From positions 410,501-474,500 of the forward strand of contig NW_026731674.1 of NCBI RefSeq assembly GCF_028476545.1: DNA of 64,000 nt, read 5' to 3'. Position numbers and translations under genes: made by a program. Source of the stretch: Physella acuta. Lineage: Eukaryota > Mollusca > Gastropoda > Physidae. Position 1 is the first letter of the stretch, and the number at the start of each line of letters is the position of its first letter. The notes beneath the pieces are model-generated. The model saw only the letters and a list, made by a program, of their open reading frames with translations. It was not told where the DNA came from and searched no databases. This document shows positions 57,201 through 64,000 of the stretch, in pieces.

Positions 57201-59983
57201 TAAGAGAACTAAGAAGACAAGAGACTTGTATACAGCTACCTTTGGTAAGAGAACTAAGAAGACAAGAGACTTGTATACAGCTACCTTTGGTAAGAGAACT
57301 AAGAAGACAAGAGACTTGTATACAGCTACCTTTGGTAAGAGAACTAAGAAGACAAGAGACTTGTATACAGCTACCATTGGTAAGAGAACTAAGAAGACAA
57401 GAGACTAAGAGAACTAAGAAGACAAGAGACTTGTATACAGCTACCTTTGGTAAGAGAACTAAGAAGAATGCTGGCAAGTCAATCTGGACACATTGGAGAG
57501 CTCGGGGTGACCTGTATTTGTGCTGGTAAATCTCATCAAGGCCTCCTGCTGCCTGAGGAGAAAATGTTTCAGGTGGTGTTAGAATGTTGACCGCGTGGGG
57601 GAGTGTGTGGACAAATGTTGACCTCTGTGTGGGGGGGAGTGTGGGAACAAATGTTGACCTTGGTGGGGGAGTGTGGGGACAAAGGTTTACCTTGGTGGGA
57701 GAGTGTGTGGCCAAATGTTTACCGTGTGGGGGAGTGTGTGGACAAATGTTGACCGTGTGGGGGAGTGTGTGGCCAAATGTTTACCTTGGTGGGAGAGTGT
57801 GTGGCCAAATGTTTACCGTGTGGGGGAGTGTGTGGACAAATGTTGACCGTGTGGGGGAGTGTGTGGCCAAATGTTTACCTTGGTGGGGGAGTGTGTGGCC
57901 AAATGTTTACCTTGGTGGGGGAGTGTGTGGACAAATGTTGACCGTGTGGGGGAGTGTGTGGACAAATGTTTACCTTGGTGGGGGAGTGTGTGGACAAATG
58001 TTGACCGTGTGGGGGAGTGTGTGGCCAAATGTTTACCTTGGTGGGGGAGTGTGTGGACAAATGTTGACCGTGGTGGGGGAGTGTGTGGACAAATGTTGAC
58101 CGTGTGGGGGAGTGTGTGGACAAATGTTTACCTTGGTGGGGGAGTGTGTGGACAAATGTTGACCGTGTGGGGGAGTGTGTGGACAAATGTTGACTGTGGT
58201 GGGGGAGTGTGTGGACAAATGTTGACCGTGTGGGGGAGTGTGTGGACAAATGTTTACCTTGGTGGGGGAGTGTGTGGACAAATGTTGACCGTGTGGGGGA
58301 GTGTGTGGACAAATGTTGACCGTGTGGGGGAGTGTGTGGCCAAATGTTTACCTTGGTGGGGGAGTGTGTGGCCAAATATTTACCTTGGTGGGGGAGTGTG
58401 TGGCCAAATGTTTACTTCTCCTGAGCCTGGCCTGTCTGTGGGCGAAAGTCTCTGGCATGTAGTGTAAGACAAGTGTGTCGTGTGTGTAGAACCTTGATGT
58501 GTAGCTGGTGAATACCAGCTCTTCCAGCACACGGACAGGGGGGATGTACAGGCTCCTGCGTGGTGTGAATCTGGTGGTCAAACAAAGCAACCAGACAGTT
58601 GGTCAAACAAAGCAACCAGACAGTTGGTCAAACAAAGCAACCAGACAGTTGGTCAAACAAAGCAACCAGACAGTTGGTCAAACAAAGCAACCAGACAGTT
58701 GGTCAAACAAAGCAACCAGACAGTTGGTCAAACAAAGCAACCAGACAGTTGGTCAAATGGTCAAACAAAGCAACCAGACAGTTGGTCAAATGGTCAAACA
58801 AAGCAACCAGACAGTTGGTCAAACAAAGCAATCAGACAGTTGGTCAAATGGTCAAACAAAGTCACCAGACAGTTGGTCAAACAAAGCAACCAGACAGTTG
58901 GTCAAACAAAGCAACCAGACAGTTGGTCAAACAAAGCAACCAGACAGTTGGTCAAATGGTCAAACAAAGCAACCAGACAGTTGGTCAAATGGTCAAACAA
59001 AGCAACCAGACAGTTGGTCAAACAAAGCAACCAGACAGTTGGTCAAACAAAGCAACCAGACAGTTGGTCAAACAAAGCAACCAGACAGTTGGTCAAACAA
59101 AGCAACCAGACAGTTGGTCAAACAAAGCAACCAGACAGTTGGTCAAATGGTCAAACAAAGCAACCAGACAGTTGGTCAAATGGTCAAACAAAGCAACCAG
59201 ACAGTTGGTCAAACAAAGCAACCAGACAGTTGGTCAAACAAAGCAACCAGACAGTTGGTCAAACAAAGCAACCAGACAGTTGGTCAAACAAAGCAACCAG
59301 ACAGTTGGTCAAACAAAGCAACCAGACAGTTGGTCAAATGGTCAAACAAAGCAACCAGACAGTTGGTCAAATGGTCAAACAAAGCAACCAGACAGTTGGT
59401 CAAATGGTCAAACAAAGCAACCAGACAGTTGGTCAAACAAAGCAATCAGACAGTTGGTCAAATGGTCAAACAAAGTCACCAGACAGTTGGTCAAACAAAG
59501 CAACCAGACAGTTGGTCAAACAAAGCAACCAGACAGTTGGTCAAACAAAGCAACCAGACAGTTGGTCAAATGGTCAAACAAAGCAACCAGACAGTTGGTC
59601 AAATGGTCAAACAAAGCAACCAGACAGTTGGTCAAACAAAGCAATCAGACAGTTGGTCAAATGGTCAAACAAAGTCACCAGACAGTTGGTCAAACAAAGC
59701 AACCAGACAGTTGGTCAAACAAAGCAACCAGACAGTTGGTCAAACAAAGCAACCAGACAGTTGGTCAAACAAAGCAACCAGACAGTTGGTCAAATGGTCA
59801 AACAAAGCAACCAGACAGTTGGTCAAACAAAGCAACCAGTCAAACACATTGCTGTGTTTGAGGAAATCACATTAAAACTTTACAATTAAGAACAAAGAAG
59901 AAGAAAATGGTACTAAAAAAACCAACCTTTTTTCTTCAGCCCATAGAAATTGCTGACTTATCAATCCAGACACAGTAAGCCAT
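36203..59983 (-). CDS. INO80: INO80 chromatin-remodelling ATPase, 3' thirteen coding exons
   Basis: Snf2-family motor of the INO80 complex, which slides nucleosomes and exchanges H2A.Z in the nucleus. Thirteen exons, high to low coordinate: 59927-59983, 58416-58570, 57445-57548, 55323-55467, 55065-55192, 47704-47871, 46215-46373, 44403-44505, 43650-43729, 43100-43201, 42845-42965, 36454-36630, 36203-36225. All junctions are GT-AG with matching phases, giving 506 residues plus TGA. Helicase lobe 2 is unmistakable: [56 protein letters not shown] (motif V), [20 protein letters not shown] (motif VI). The C-terminus has LVIVDD, AT-hook-like GRGRPRG and AAYAAYGYN as in vertebrate INO80, but stops soon after. 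The N-terminal part, DBINO region and lobe 1 lie beyond position 64000. Confidence 0.97.
36240..36445 (+). repeat. GA-rich microsatellite in last INO80 intron
   Basis: Words such as agagagacagagagacaatg repeated irregularly. Confidence 0.92.
36454..36630 (-). CDS. INO80: INO80 AT-hook exon
   Basis: Acceptor ttctctctag then tctctagtcctg; donor gtcagt. It encodes [17 protein letters not shown] with a classic AT-hook core, a second basic [12 protein letters not shown], then an Ala-rich [19 protein letters not shown], matching the C-terminal region of vertebrate INO80. Phase 1 input requires the acceptor at 36631; the CTAG six bases on would break frame. The 30-bp array next to it repeats this acceptor and exon start. 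Confidence 0.9.
36631..42705 (-). repeat. 30-bp minisatellite (about 200 copies) made of an INO80 3' splice site
   Basis: On the minus strand each unit reads ctctcttctctctag, the acceptor, followed by tcctgtggttgaacc, nearly the start of the AT-hook exon (tcctgttgttgaacc). Variants: tctccctag, tatgg for tgtgg, and ttcttg for the exon-like part. Double-acceptor junctions (ctagtctctag) occur near 36630, 37200, 38440, 40455, 40613, 42208 and 42366 and divide the array into blocks that are copies of one another. Open frames of up to 1081 codons ([10 protein letters not shown] / [10 protein letters not shown]) result from the 30-bp period. Confidence 0.98.
42733..42840 (-). repeat. 16-bp tandem repeat directly behind an INO80 donor
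   Basis: About six units of catcatgtcgtcattac / catgac, beginning inside the donor of the exon 42845-42965 (gtacgtcatgacgac on the minus strand). Confidence 0.92.
42845..42965 (-). CDS. INO80: INO80 exon with LVIVDD motif
   Basis: Acceptor ttgtttag, donor gtacgt, phases 0 to 1. It encodes [20 protein letters not shown] then [20 protein letters not shown], corresponding to the acidic segment ending LVIVDD in vertebrate INO80. Confidence 0.9.
43100..43201 (-). CDS. INO80: INO80 exon, basic-to-acidic linker
   Basis: Acceptor tttgttttgaag, donor gtatgt, phase 0 to 0, 34 residues: [20 protein letters not shown] then [14 protein letters not shown]. The order basic patch, IP, DS-S-DSMP agrees with the vertebrate protein. 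Confidence 0.88.
43222..43575 (-). repeat. Repeat (about 33-42 bp) carrying the donor of the adjacent INO80 exon
   Basis: Minus-strand units contain ggacaaggttagttttgtcc then tctagacactagcc, with an optional aatggcc. The aaggttagtttt core equals the true donor (tacaag-gttagttttg) at 43649. About nine copies. Confidence 0.95.
43576..43706 (-). repeat. INO80: Two-copy duplication of an INO80 exon end plus donor
   Basis: About 65 bp comprising the 3' part of the exon (gatgatcccaatcttggcac to gaatacaag) and donor gttagttttg is present twice, 43641-43706 and 43576-43640. The copies differ by one base (gaagagg / gaacagg) plus spacing. Using the second donor would read into TGA within the intron copy, so the first (43649) is taken as real. 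Confidence 0.9.
43650..43729 (-). CDS. INO80: INO80 exon after lobe 2
   Basis: Acceptor ttcactttcag, donor gttagt, phases 1 to 0. It encodes [20 protein letters not shown] then RKREYK. Basic ending resembles the RKRKREK region of vertebrate INO80; the middle differs. Confidence 0.85.
43856..44352 (+). repeat. 28-bp minisatellite, INO80 intron
   Basis: Unit aaatgtcatcacacaatgtc plus agactccc, with cacac/ctcac and actcc/acccc variants; about 18 copies. Three overlapping plus-strand open frames are artefacts. Confidence 0.97.
44403..44505 (-). CDS. INO80: INO80 exon, post-helicase segment
   Basis: Acceptor tctcccatacag, donor gtaagc, phases 0 to 1. [20 protein letters not shown] then [14 protein letters not shown] matches the vertebrate IQRMVISGGNFKPDTLKPKE segment. 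Confidence 0.95.
44517..46115 (+). repeat. 22-bp minisatellite, about 70 copies, INO80 intron
   Basis: Unit acatactgaggtcaacatag plus tc, with tgtggtc, tgaagtc and inserted cataa variants. It starts about 12 bp from the acceptor at 44506. Confidence 0.97.
46144..46168 (-). repeat. Short interstitial telomere-like tract
   Basis: Minus strand carries ttagggttag and ttagggttagggt words (four TTAGGG-like units, one with ttagag) in an INO80 intron next to an array end. Confidence 0.7.
46215..46373 (-). CDS. INO80: INO80 exon: helicase motif VI
   Basis: Acceptor gtgttcccttag, donor gtatgg, phase 0 to 0, 53 residues. [20 protein letters not shown] then [20 protein letters not shown] carries motif VI with the arginine of the ATPase site (DRAHRLGQ) and continues [13 protein letters not shown]. 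Almost identical to vertebrate INO80 as I recall it. Confidence 0.98.
46371..46627 (-). repeat. 31-bp minisatellite carrying the acceptor of the motif VI exon
   Basis: About eight copies; on the minus strand each reads gagtgttcccttag, the true acceptor, then gtcatgtatgaatccat. The copy next to the exon switches after gtcat to the coding sequence. With 31 bp per unit, use of an outer acceptor would shift the frame and meet a stop. Confidence 0.96.
46628..47703 (-). repeat. 15-bp minisatellite starting at an INO80 donor
   Basis: About 72 units of ggacacttttctact / tgacacttttctact (minus strand). The first unit is the donor itself: gacacg-gtaacttttctact. The exon's last bases (gacac) therefore head the repeat unit, but the internal copies have lost the GT. 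Confidence 0.97.
47704..47871 (-). CDS. INO80: INO80 exon: lobe 2 motif V
   Basis: Acceptor caattgcag, donor gtaact, phase 0 to 0, 56 residues: [20 protein letters not shown] then [20 protein letters not shown] and [16 protein letters not shown]. Near identity to vertebrate INO80 ([20 protein letters not shown]). Open frame continues into the array by accident of its 15-bp period. Confidence 0.98.
47950..55005 (-). repeat. 23-bp minisatellite (about 300 copies, 7 kb), INO80 intron
   Basis: Plus-strand unit gactaaacccagcaggaaga plus cct, often with a 5-bp aaccc insertion; the two forms alternate irregularly and blocks recur (for example around 50640-50960 and 51120-51440). cagcaggaagac followed by ctgac also occurs in the neighbouring exon at 47752-47776, separated there by 8 bases. 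Confidence 0.98.
55065..55192 (-). CDS. INO80: INO80 exon: start of lobe 2 (motif IV)
   Basis: Acceptor gtgtgttccag, donor gtaaag, phases 1 to 0. [20 protein letters not shown] then [20 protein letters not shown] matches vertebrate KESLITDSGKLYALDVLL and [17 protein letters not shown]. Confidence 0.97.
55257..55370 (-). repeat. INO80: 60-bp two-copy duplication covering an INO80 exon end and donor
   Basis: The segment tttggtcaaacctcattttg to caaataccag-gttag is present at 55321-55370 (real exon end) and again at 55257-55310 in the intron. Reading through the first donor meets TAG at once, so only the first donor gives a functional join. Confidence 0.92.
55323..55467 (-). CDS. INO80: INO80 exon before lobe 2
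   Basis: Acceptor cacttgtcag, donor gttagt, phases 0 to 1. [20 protein letters not shown] then [20 protein letters not shown] and GWTPVQIP. The DRSAEW and P-GW---IP landmarks align with the inter-lobe segment of vertebrate INO80 that leads into KESLITDSGK. Confidence 0.9.
55487..55686 (+). repeat. 29-bp tandem repeat, 7 copies, INO80 intron
   Basis: Unit tcattcagctatacttttag plus ctgtttcaa, starting about 20 bp from the acceptor at 55468. Confidence 0.95.
55697..57460 (-). repeat. 45-50 bp minisatellite carrying an INO80 exon end and donor
   Basis: Minus-strand units contain ttcttagttctcttaccaaa then g-gtagctg, identical to the end and donor of the exon at 57445, followed by tatacaagtctcttgtc or a ctagatctatacaag variant. 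About 35 units. Each also has tcttcttag upstream, so a unit looks like acceptor, 14 exon-like bases, donor. Confidence 0.97.
57445..57548 (-). CDS. INO80: INO80 exon, inter-lobe segment
   Basis: [20 protein letters not shown] then [14 protein letters not shown]. Two acceptors lie 4 bases apart (ctcctcag and caggcag); the inner one (exon high end 57548) gives the phase 1 needed after the previous exon, the outer one (57552) would shift frame. Donor gtagct. LPAF---L-PKVT fits the stretch preceding DRSAEY in other INO80 proteins. Confidence 0.85.
57583..58411 (-). repeat. 30-bp minisatellite carrying a donor-like sequence, INO80 intron
   Basis: Minus-strand units are caaggtaaacatttggccac plus acactccccc, or the variant with acggtcaacatttgtcc. 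The real donor reads gagaa-gtaaacatttggcc, so about half of the units preserve gtaaac. About 28 copies. Confidence 0.97.
58416..58570 (-). CDS. INO80: INO80 exon, inter-lobe segment
   Basis: Acceptor gtttgaccaccag, donor gtaaac, phases 2 to 1, 51 whole codons: [20 protein letters not shown] then [20 protein letters not shown] and [11 protein letters not shown]. Assigned to INO80 by phase continuity and position; similarity to the vertebrate segment is moderate. Confidence 0.85.
58573..59842 (+). repeat. 25-bp minisatellite, about 48 copies, INO80 intron
   Basis: Unit ggtcaaacaaagcaaccaga plus cagtt, with a 34-bp form that adds ggtcaaat. It abuts the acceptor of the exon at 58570 (tttgaccaccag). 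Long open frames in all three plus frames are artefacts. Confidence 0.97.
59927..59983 (-). CDS. INO80: INO80 exon, most 5' one in the window
   Basis: Acceptor catgaatttcag, donor gttggt, 57 bases, phases 2 to 2. [19 protein letters not shown] joins to RFTPRRSL. Short and only moderately conserved; accepted because both splice sites and phases fit. Confidence 0.7.
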
Positions 59984-60155
59984 CTGAAATTCATGTACAC
60001 ATCTTAATTATAGGCCAGGTACACATTCAATGTACACATCTTAATTATAGGCCAGGTACACATTCAATGCACAAATCCTGAATACAGGCCATGTAAGGAA
60101 ATAAATAAGCACTAAAACAACATTTTCTAGTAGATAAATGTTTTAATACGGTGAG

Positions 60156-60884
60156 TGAAATTACATGCTATTTACTGTGAAATTACATGCTATTTACTGT
60201 GAAATTACATGCTATTTACTGTGAAATTACATGCTATTTAATGTGAAATTACATGCTATTTACTGTGAAATTACATGATATTTACTGTGAAATTACTTGC
60301 TATTTACTGTGAAATTGCATGCTATTTACTGTGAAATTACATGCTATTTACTGTGAAATTACATGCTATTTACTGTGAAATTACATGCTATTTACTGTGA
60401 AATTACATGCTATTTACTGTGAAATTACTTGCTATGTACTGTGAAATTACATGCTATGTACTGTGAAATTACATGCTATTTACTGTGAAATTACAATATG
60501 CTATGTACTGTGAAATTACATGCTATTTACTGTGAAATTACAATATGCTATTTACTGTGAAATTACTTGCTATTTACTGTGAAATTACAATATGCTATTT
60601 ACTGTGAAATTACAATATGCTATTTACTGTGAAATTACATGCTATTTACTGTGAAATTACATGCTATTTACTGTGAAATTACATGCTATTTACTGTGAAA
60701 TTACATGCTATGTACTGTGAAATTACATGCTATTTACTGTGAAATTACAATATGCTATTTACTGTGAAATTACATGCTATTTACTGTGAAATTACAATAT
60801 GCTATTTACTGTGAAATTACTTGCTATTTACTGTGAAATTACAATATGCTATTTACTGTGAAATTACAATATGCTATTTACTAG
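60156..60884 (+). repeat. 22-bp minisatellite, about 32 copies
   Basis: Unit gaaattacatgctatttact plus gt; a 25-bp form has acaatatgc. A separate 32-bp duplication (catcttaattataggccagg) lies just before, at 60000-60065. Confidence 0.97.
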
Positions 60885-61130
60885 TCTCAACATTTGCTAA
60901 TGCCAACCTTATGTCATTCTCAACATTTCATTTATTTCTTTGTTTTGTTCTTAATTGGAGGAGTGTTAAAAATCTCGCAAAGGTATGTAGACACAAAATG
61001 AAGTAAAATTTAAAAACCAAAAAATGGTGAAAGCTTGATTGATTTAAAAATGTGTTCTTTAACATAAACTGATATATCTGTTACAAGCTGCTGAATTGTA
61101 TTATTAGACAAACATTGTTACATCTTTACT

Positions 61131-61344
61131 ATACTTAACGTACTGGGTTTTATGAGATTTTCTCCTATTGTTTGAGAGGTTTTTTTTTCTTTGCAAATTC
61201 TAATGCAACTTCATATGATGCTTGCACTAATGCCGTGTTTTCTTGGTGAAAACTTTCTGTCCGATCAAGTCTCTGACGTTTGCAACTAGCTTCATGCCGA
61301 AGAAAGAACTCTGTTTCTTTTATGGTGTGTTTGAAATTACTCAT
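61131..61344 (-). pseudogene. hAT-superfamily transposase fragment in INO80 intron
   Basis: Minus strand from an ATG at 61344: MSNFKHTIKETEFFLRHEAS then CKRQRLDRTESFHQENTALV and QASYEVALEFAKKKK, resembling the region before the catalytic core of ZBED5/SCAND3-like hAT transposases. After a long A run the expected TIGENLIKPSTL continues in another frame, so there is one frame change. It is a remnant; no ends or target duplication were found. Confidence 0.6.
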
Positions 61345-61369
61345 CTTAAATGACGTTTAAGTTTTGAAG

Positions 61370-64000
61370 GTTTCAAGCTAGGTGGTAGAGGCTGAGCTAA
61401 TTGGTAGAGGCTGAGCTAGGTGGTAGAGGCTGAGCTAGGTGGTAGAGGCTGAGCTAGGTGGTAGAGGCTGAGCTAGGTGGTAGAGGCTGAGCTAGGTGGT
61501 AGAGGCTGAGCTAGGTGGTAGAGGCTGAGCTAGGTGGTAGAGGCTGAGCTAGGTGGTAGAGGCTGAGCTAGGTGGTAGAGGCTGAGCTAGGTGGTAGAGG
61601 CTGAGCTAGGTGGTAGAGGCTGAGCTAGGTGGTAGAGGCTGAGCTAGGTGCTAGAGGCTGAGCTAGGTGGTAGAGGCTGAGCTAGGTGGTAGAGGCTGAG
61701 CTAGGTGGTAGAGGCTGAGCTAGGTGGTAGAGGCTGAGCTAGGTGGTAGAGGCTGAGCTAGGTGGTAGAGGCTGAGCTAGGTGGTAGAGGCTGAGCTAGG
61801 TGGTAGAGGCTGAGCTAGGTGGTAGAGGCTGAGCTAGGTGGTAGAGGCTGAGCTAGGTGGTAGAGGCTGAGCTAGGTGGTAGAGGCTGAGCTAGGTGGTA
61901 GAGGCTGAGCTAGGTGGTAGAGGCTGAGCTAGAGGCTGAGCTAGAGGCTGAGCTAGGTGGTAGAGGCTGAGCTAGGTGGTAGAGGCTGAGCTAGGGGGTA
62001 GAGGCTGAGCTAGGTGGTAGAGGCTGAGCTAGGTGGTAGAGGCTGAGCTAGAGGCTGAGCTAGAGGCTGAGCTAGGTGGTAGAGGCTGAGCTAGGTGGTA
62101 GAGGCTGAGCTAGAGGCTGAGCTAGGTGGTAGAGGCTGAGCTAGGTGGTAGAGGCTGAGCTAGGTGGTAGAGGCTGAGCTAGGTGGTAGAGGCTGAGCTA
62201 GGTGGTAGAGGCTGAGCTAGAGGCTGAGCTAGAGGCTGAGCTAGGTGGTAGAGGCTGAGCTAGGTGGTAGAGGCTGAGCTAGGTGGTAGAGGCTGAGCTA
62301 GGTGGTAGAGGCTGAGCTAGAGGCTGAGCTAGAGGCTGAGCTAGGTGGTAGAGGCTGAGCTAGGTGGTAGAGGCTGAGCTAGGTGGTAGAGGCTGAGCTA
62401 GGTGGTAGAGGCTGAGCTAGGTGGTAGAGGCTGAGCTAGGTGGTAGAGGCTGAGCTAGGTGGTAGAGGCTGAGCTAGAGGCTGAGCTAGGTGGTAGAGGC
62501 TGAGCTAGGTGGTAGAGGCTGAGCTAGGTGGTAGAGGCTGAGCTAGGTGGTAGAGGCTGAGCTAGGTGGTAGAGGCTGAGCTAGGTGGTAGAGGCTGAGC
62601 TAGGTGGTAGAGGCTGAGCTAGGTGGTAGAGGCTGAGCTAGAGGCTGAGCTAGAGGCTGAGCTAGGTGGTAGAGGCTGAGCTAGGTGGTAGAGGCTGAGC
62701 TAGAGGCTGAGCTAGGTGGTAGAGGCTGAGCTAGGTGGTAGAGGCTGAGCTAGGTGGTAGAGGCTGAGCTAGGTGGTAGAGGCTGAGCTAGGTGGTAGAG
62801 GCTGAGCTAGAGGCTGAGCTAGAGGCTGAGCTAGGTGGTAGAGGCTGAGCTAGGTGGTAGAGGCTGAGCTAGGTGGTAGAGGCTGAGCTAGGTGGTAGAG
62901 GCTGAGCTAGGTGGTAGAGGCTGAGCTAGGTGGTAGAGGCTGAGCTAGGTGGTAGAGGCTGAGCTAGAGGCTGAGCTAGGTGGTAGAGGCTGAGCTAGGT
63001 GGTAGAGGCTGAGCTAGGTGGTAGAGGCTGAGCTAGGTGGTAGAGGCTGAGCTAGGTGGTAGAGGCTGAGCTAGGTGGTAGAGGCTGAGCTAGGTGGTAG
63101 AGGCTGAGCTAGGTGGTAGAGGCTGAGCTAGGTGGTAGAGGCTGAGCTAGGTGGTAGAGGCTGAGCTAGGTGGTAGAGGCTGAGCTAGGTGGTAGAGGCT
63201 GAGCTAGGTGGTAGAGGCTGAGCTAGGTGGTAGAGGCTGAGCTAGGTGGTAGAGGCTGAGCTAGGTGGTAGAGGCTGAGCTAGGTGGTAGAGGCTGAGCT
63301 AGGTGGTAGAGGCTGAGCTAGAGGCTGAGCTAGAGGCTGAGCTAGGTGGTAGAGGCTGAGCTAGGTGGTAGAGGCTGAGCTAGGTGGTAGAGGCTGAGCT
63401 AGAGGCTGAGCTAGGTGGTAGAGGCTGAGCTAGGTGGTAGAGGCTGAGCTAGGTGGTAGAGGCTGAGCTAGGTGGTAGAGGCTGAGCTAGGTGGTAGAGG
63501 CTGAGCTAGAGGCTGAGCTAGGTGGTAGAGGCTGAGCTAGGTGGTAGAGGCTGAGCTAGGTGGTAGAGGCTGAGCCAGGTGGTAGAGGCTGAGCTAGGTG
63601 GTAGAGGCTGAGCTAGGTGGTAGAGGCTGAGCTAGGTGGTAGAGGCTGAGCTAGAGGCTGAGCTAGGTGGTAGAGGCTGAGCTAGGTGGTAGAGGCTGAG
63701 CTAGGTGGTAGAGGCTGAGCTAGAGGCTGAGCTAGGTGGTAGAGGCTGAGCTAGGTGGTAGAGGCTGAGCTAGGTGGTAGAGGCTGAGCTAGAGGCTGAG
63801 CTAGGTGGTAGAGGCTGAGCTAGGTGGTAGAGGCTGAGCTAGGTGGTAGAGGCTGAGCTAGGTGGTAGAGGCTGAGCTAGGTGGTAGAGGCTGAGCTAGG
63901 TGGTAGAGGCTGAGCTAGGTGGTAGAGGCTGAGCTAGAGGCTGAGCTAGAGGCTGAGCTAGGTGGTAGAGGCTGAGCTAGGTGGTAGAGGCTGAGCTAGA
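61370..64000 (+). repeat. 19-bp minisatellite (over 130 copies), runs off the right edge
   Basis: Unit aggctgagctaggtggtag with an 11-bp short form (aggctgagcta) recurring in pairs. The pattern of short forms repeats in blocks (about 62040-62480 and 62640-62960), showing multi-unit duplication. It lies in the INO80 intron 5' of the first exon seen. Confidence 0.98.

Noticed and set aside
58508-59889. Three overlapping plus-strand frames of about 420-455 codons ([14 protein letters not shown])
   Set aside because: All three frames are open over a 25-bp array; no start context or domain.

Overview
Eukaryotic genomic DNA, most likely from a lophotrochozoan animal and probably a mollusc. The case rests on intron-containing metazoan genes (a Notch ligand of the Delta type and the INO80 remodelling ATPase), AT-rich intergenic DNA, tRNA-derived SINE-like pieces, hAT-type MITEs and a short TTAGGG-like tract. 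The species cannot be fixed from sequence alone. By my rough tally about two thirds of the window is tandem repeat (about 40 separate minisatellite or microsatellite arrays).

Layout. 1-842: repeat array in an intron. 842-4462 (+): the last four coding exons of Delta, carrying EGF repeats, a transmembrane helix, and a cytoplasmic tail ending in the PDZ ligand ATEV. 4463-5889: putative 3' UTR with several arrays. 5950-8105: arrays plus a hAT-like MITE. 8106-13465: AT-rich DNA with decayed SINE-like modules, a broken DNA transposon with a KRBA2-type integrase (10283-11787), and a low-complexity inverted pair with an (AT)n tract. 13466-25818: an almost continuous block of arrays (25-26 bp, 34 bp, CA-rich, G-rich, 23 bp, purine-only). 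25819-36189: gene-poor AT-rich DNA with two hAT-type MITEs in opposite orientation, both with intact 8-bp target duplications, and a 29-bp array.

36203-59983 (-): thirteen 3'-terminal coding exons of INO80, covering the region before helicase lobe 2, lobe 2 itself with its RecA motifs, and an AT-hook C-terminus. Exon phases are consistent from first to last and give 506 residues plus a stop. The two genes are convergent, and both have their 5' ends outside the window.

The most interesting structure is in the INO80 introns. Nearly every one is swollen by a minisatellite, and in several the repeat unit is a copy of the neighbouring exon-intron junction, so the array carries tens to about 200 copies of a splice-site-like sequence. 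The 6-kb array before the AT-hook exon repeats its 3' splice site plus exon start. The block of about 19 units nearest that exon stays open in the INO80 reading frame. Partial exon-end duplications at two other junctions look like early stages of the same process.
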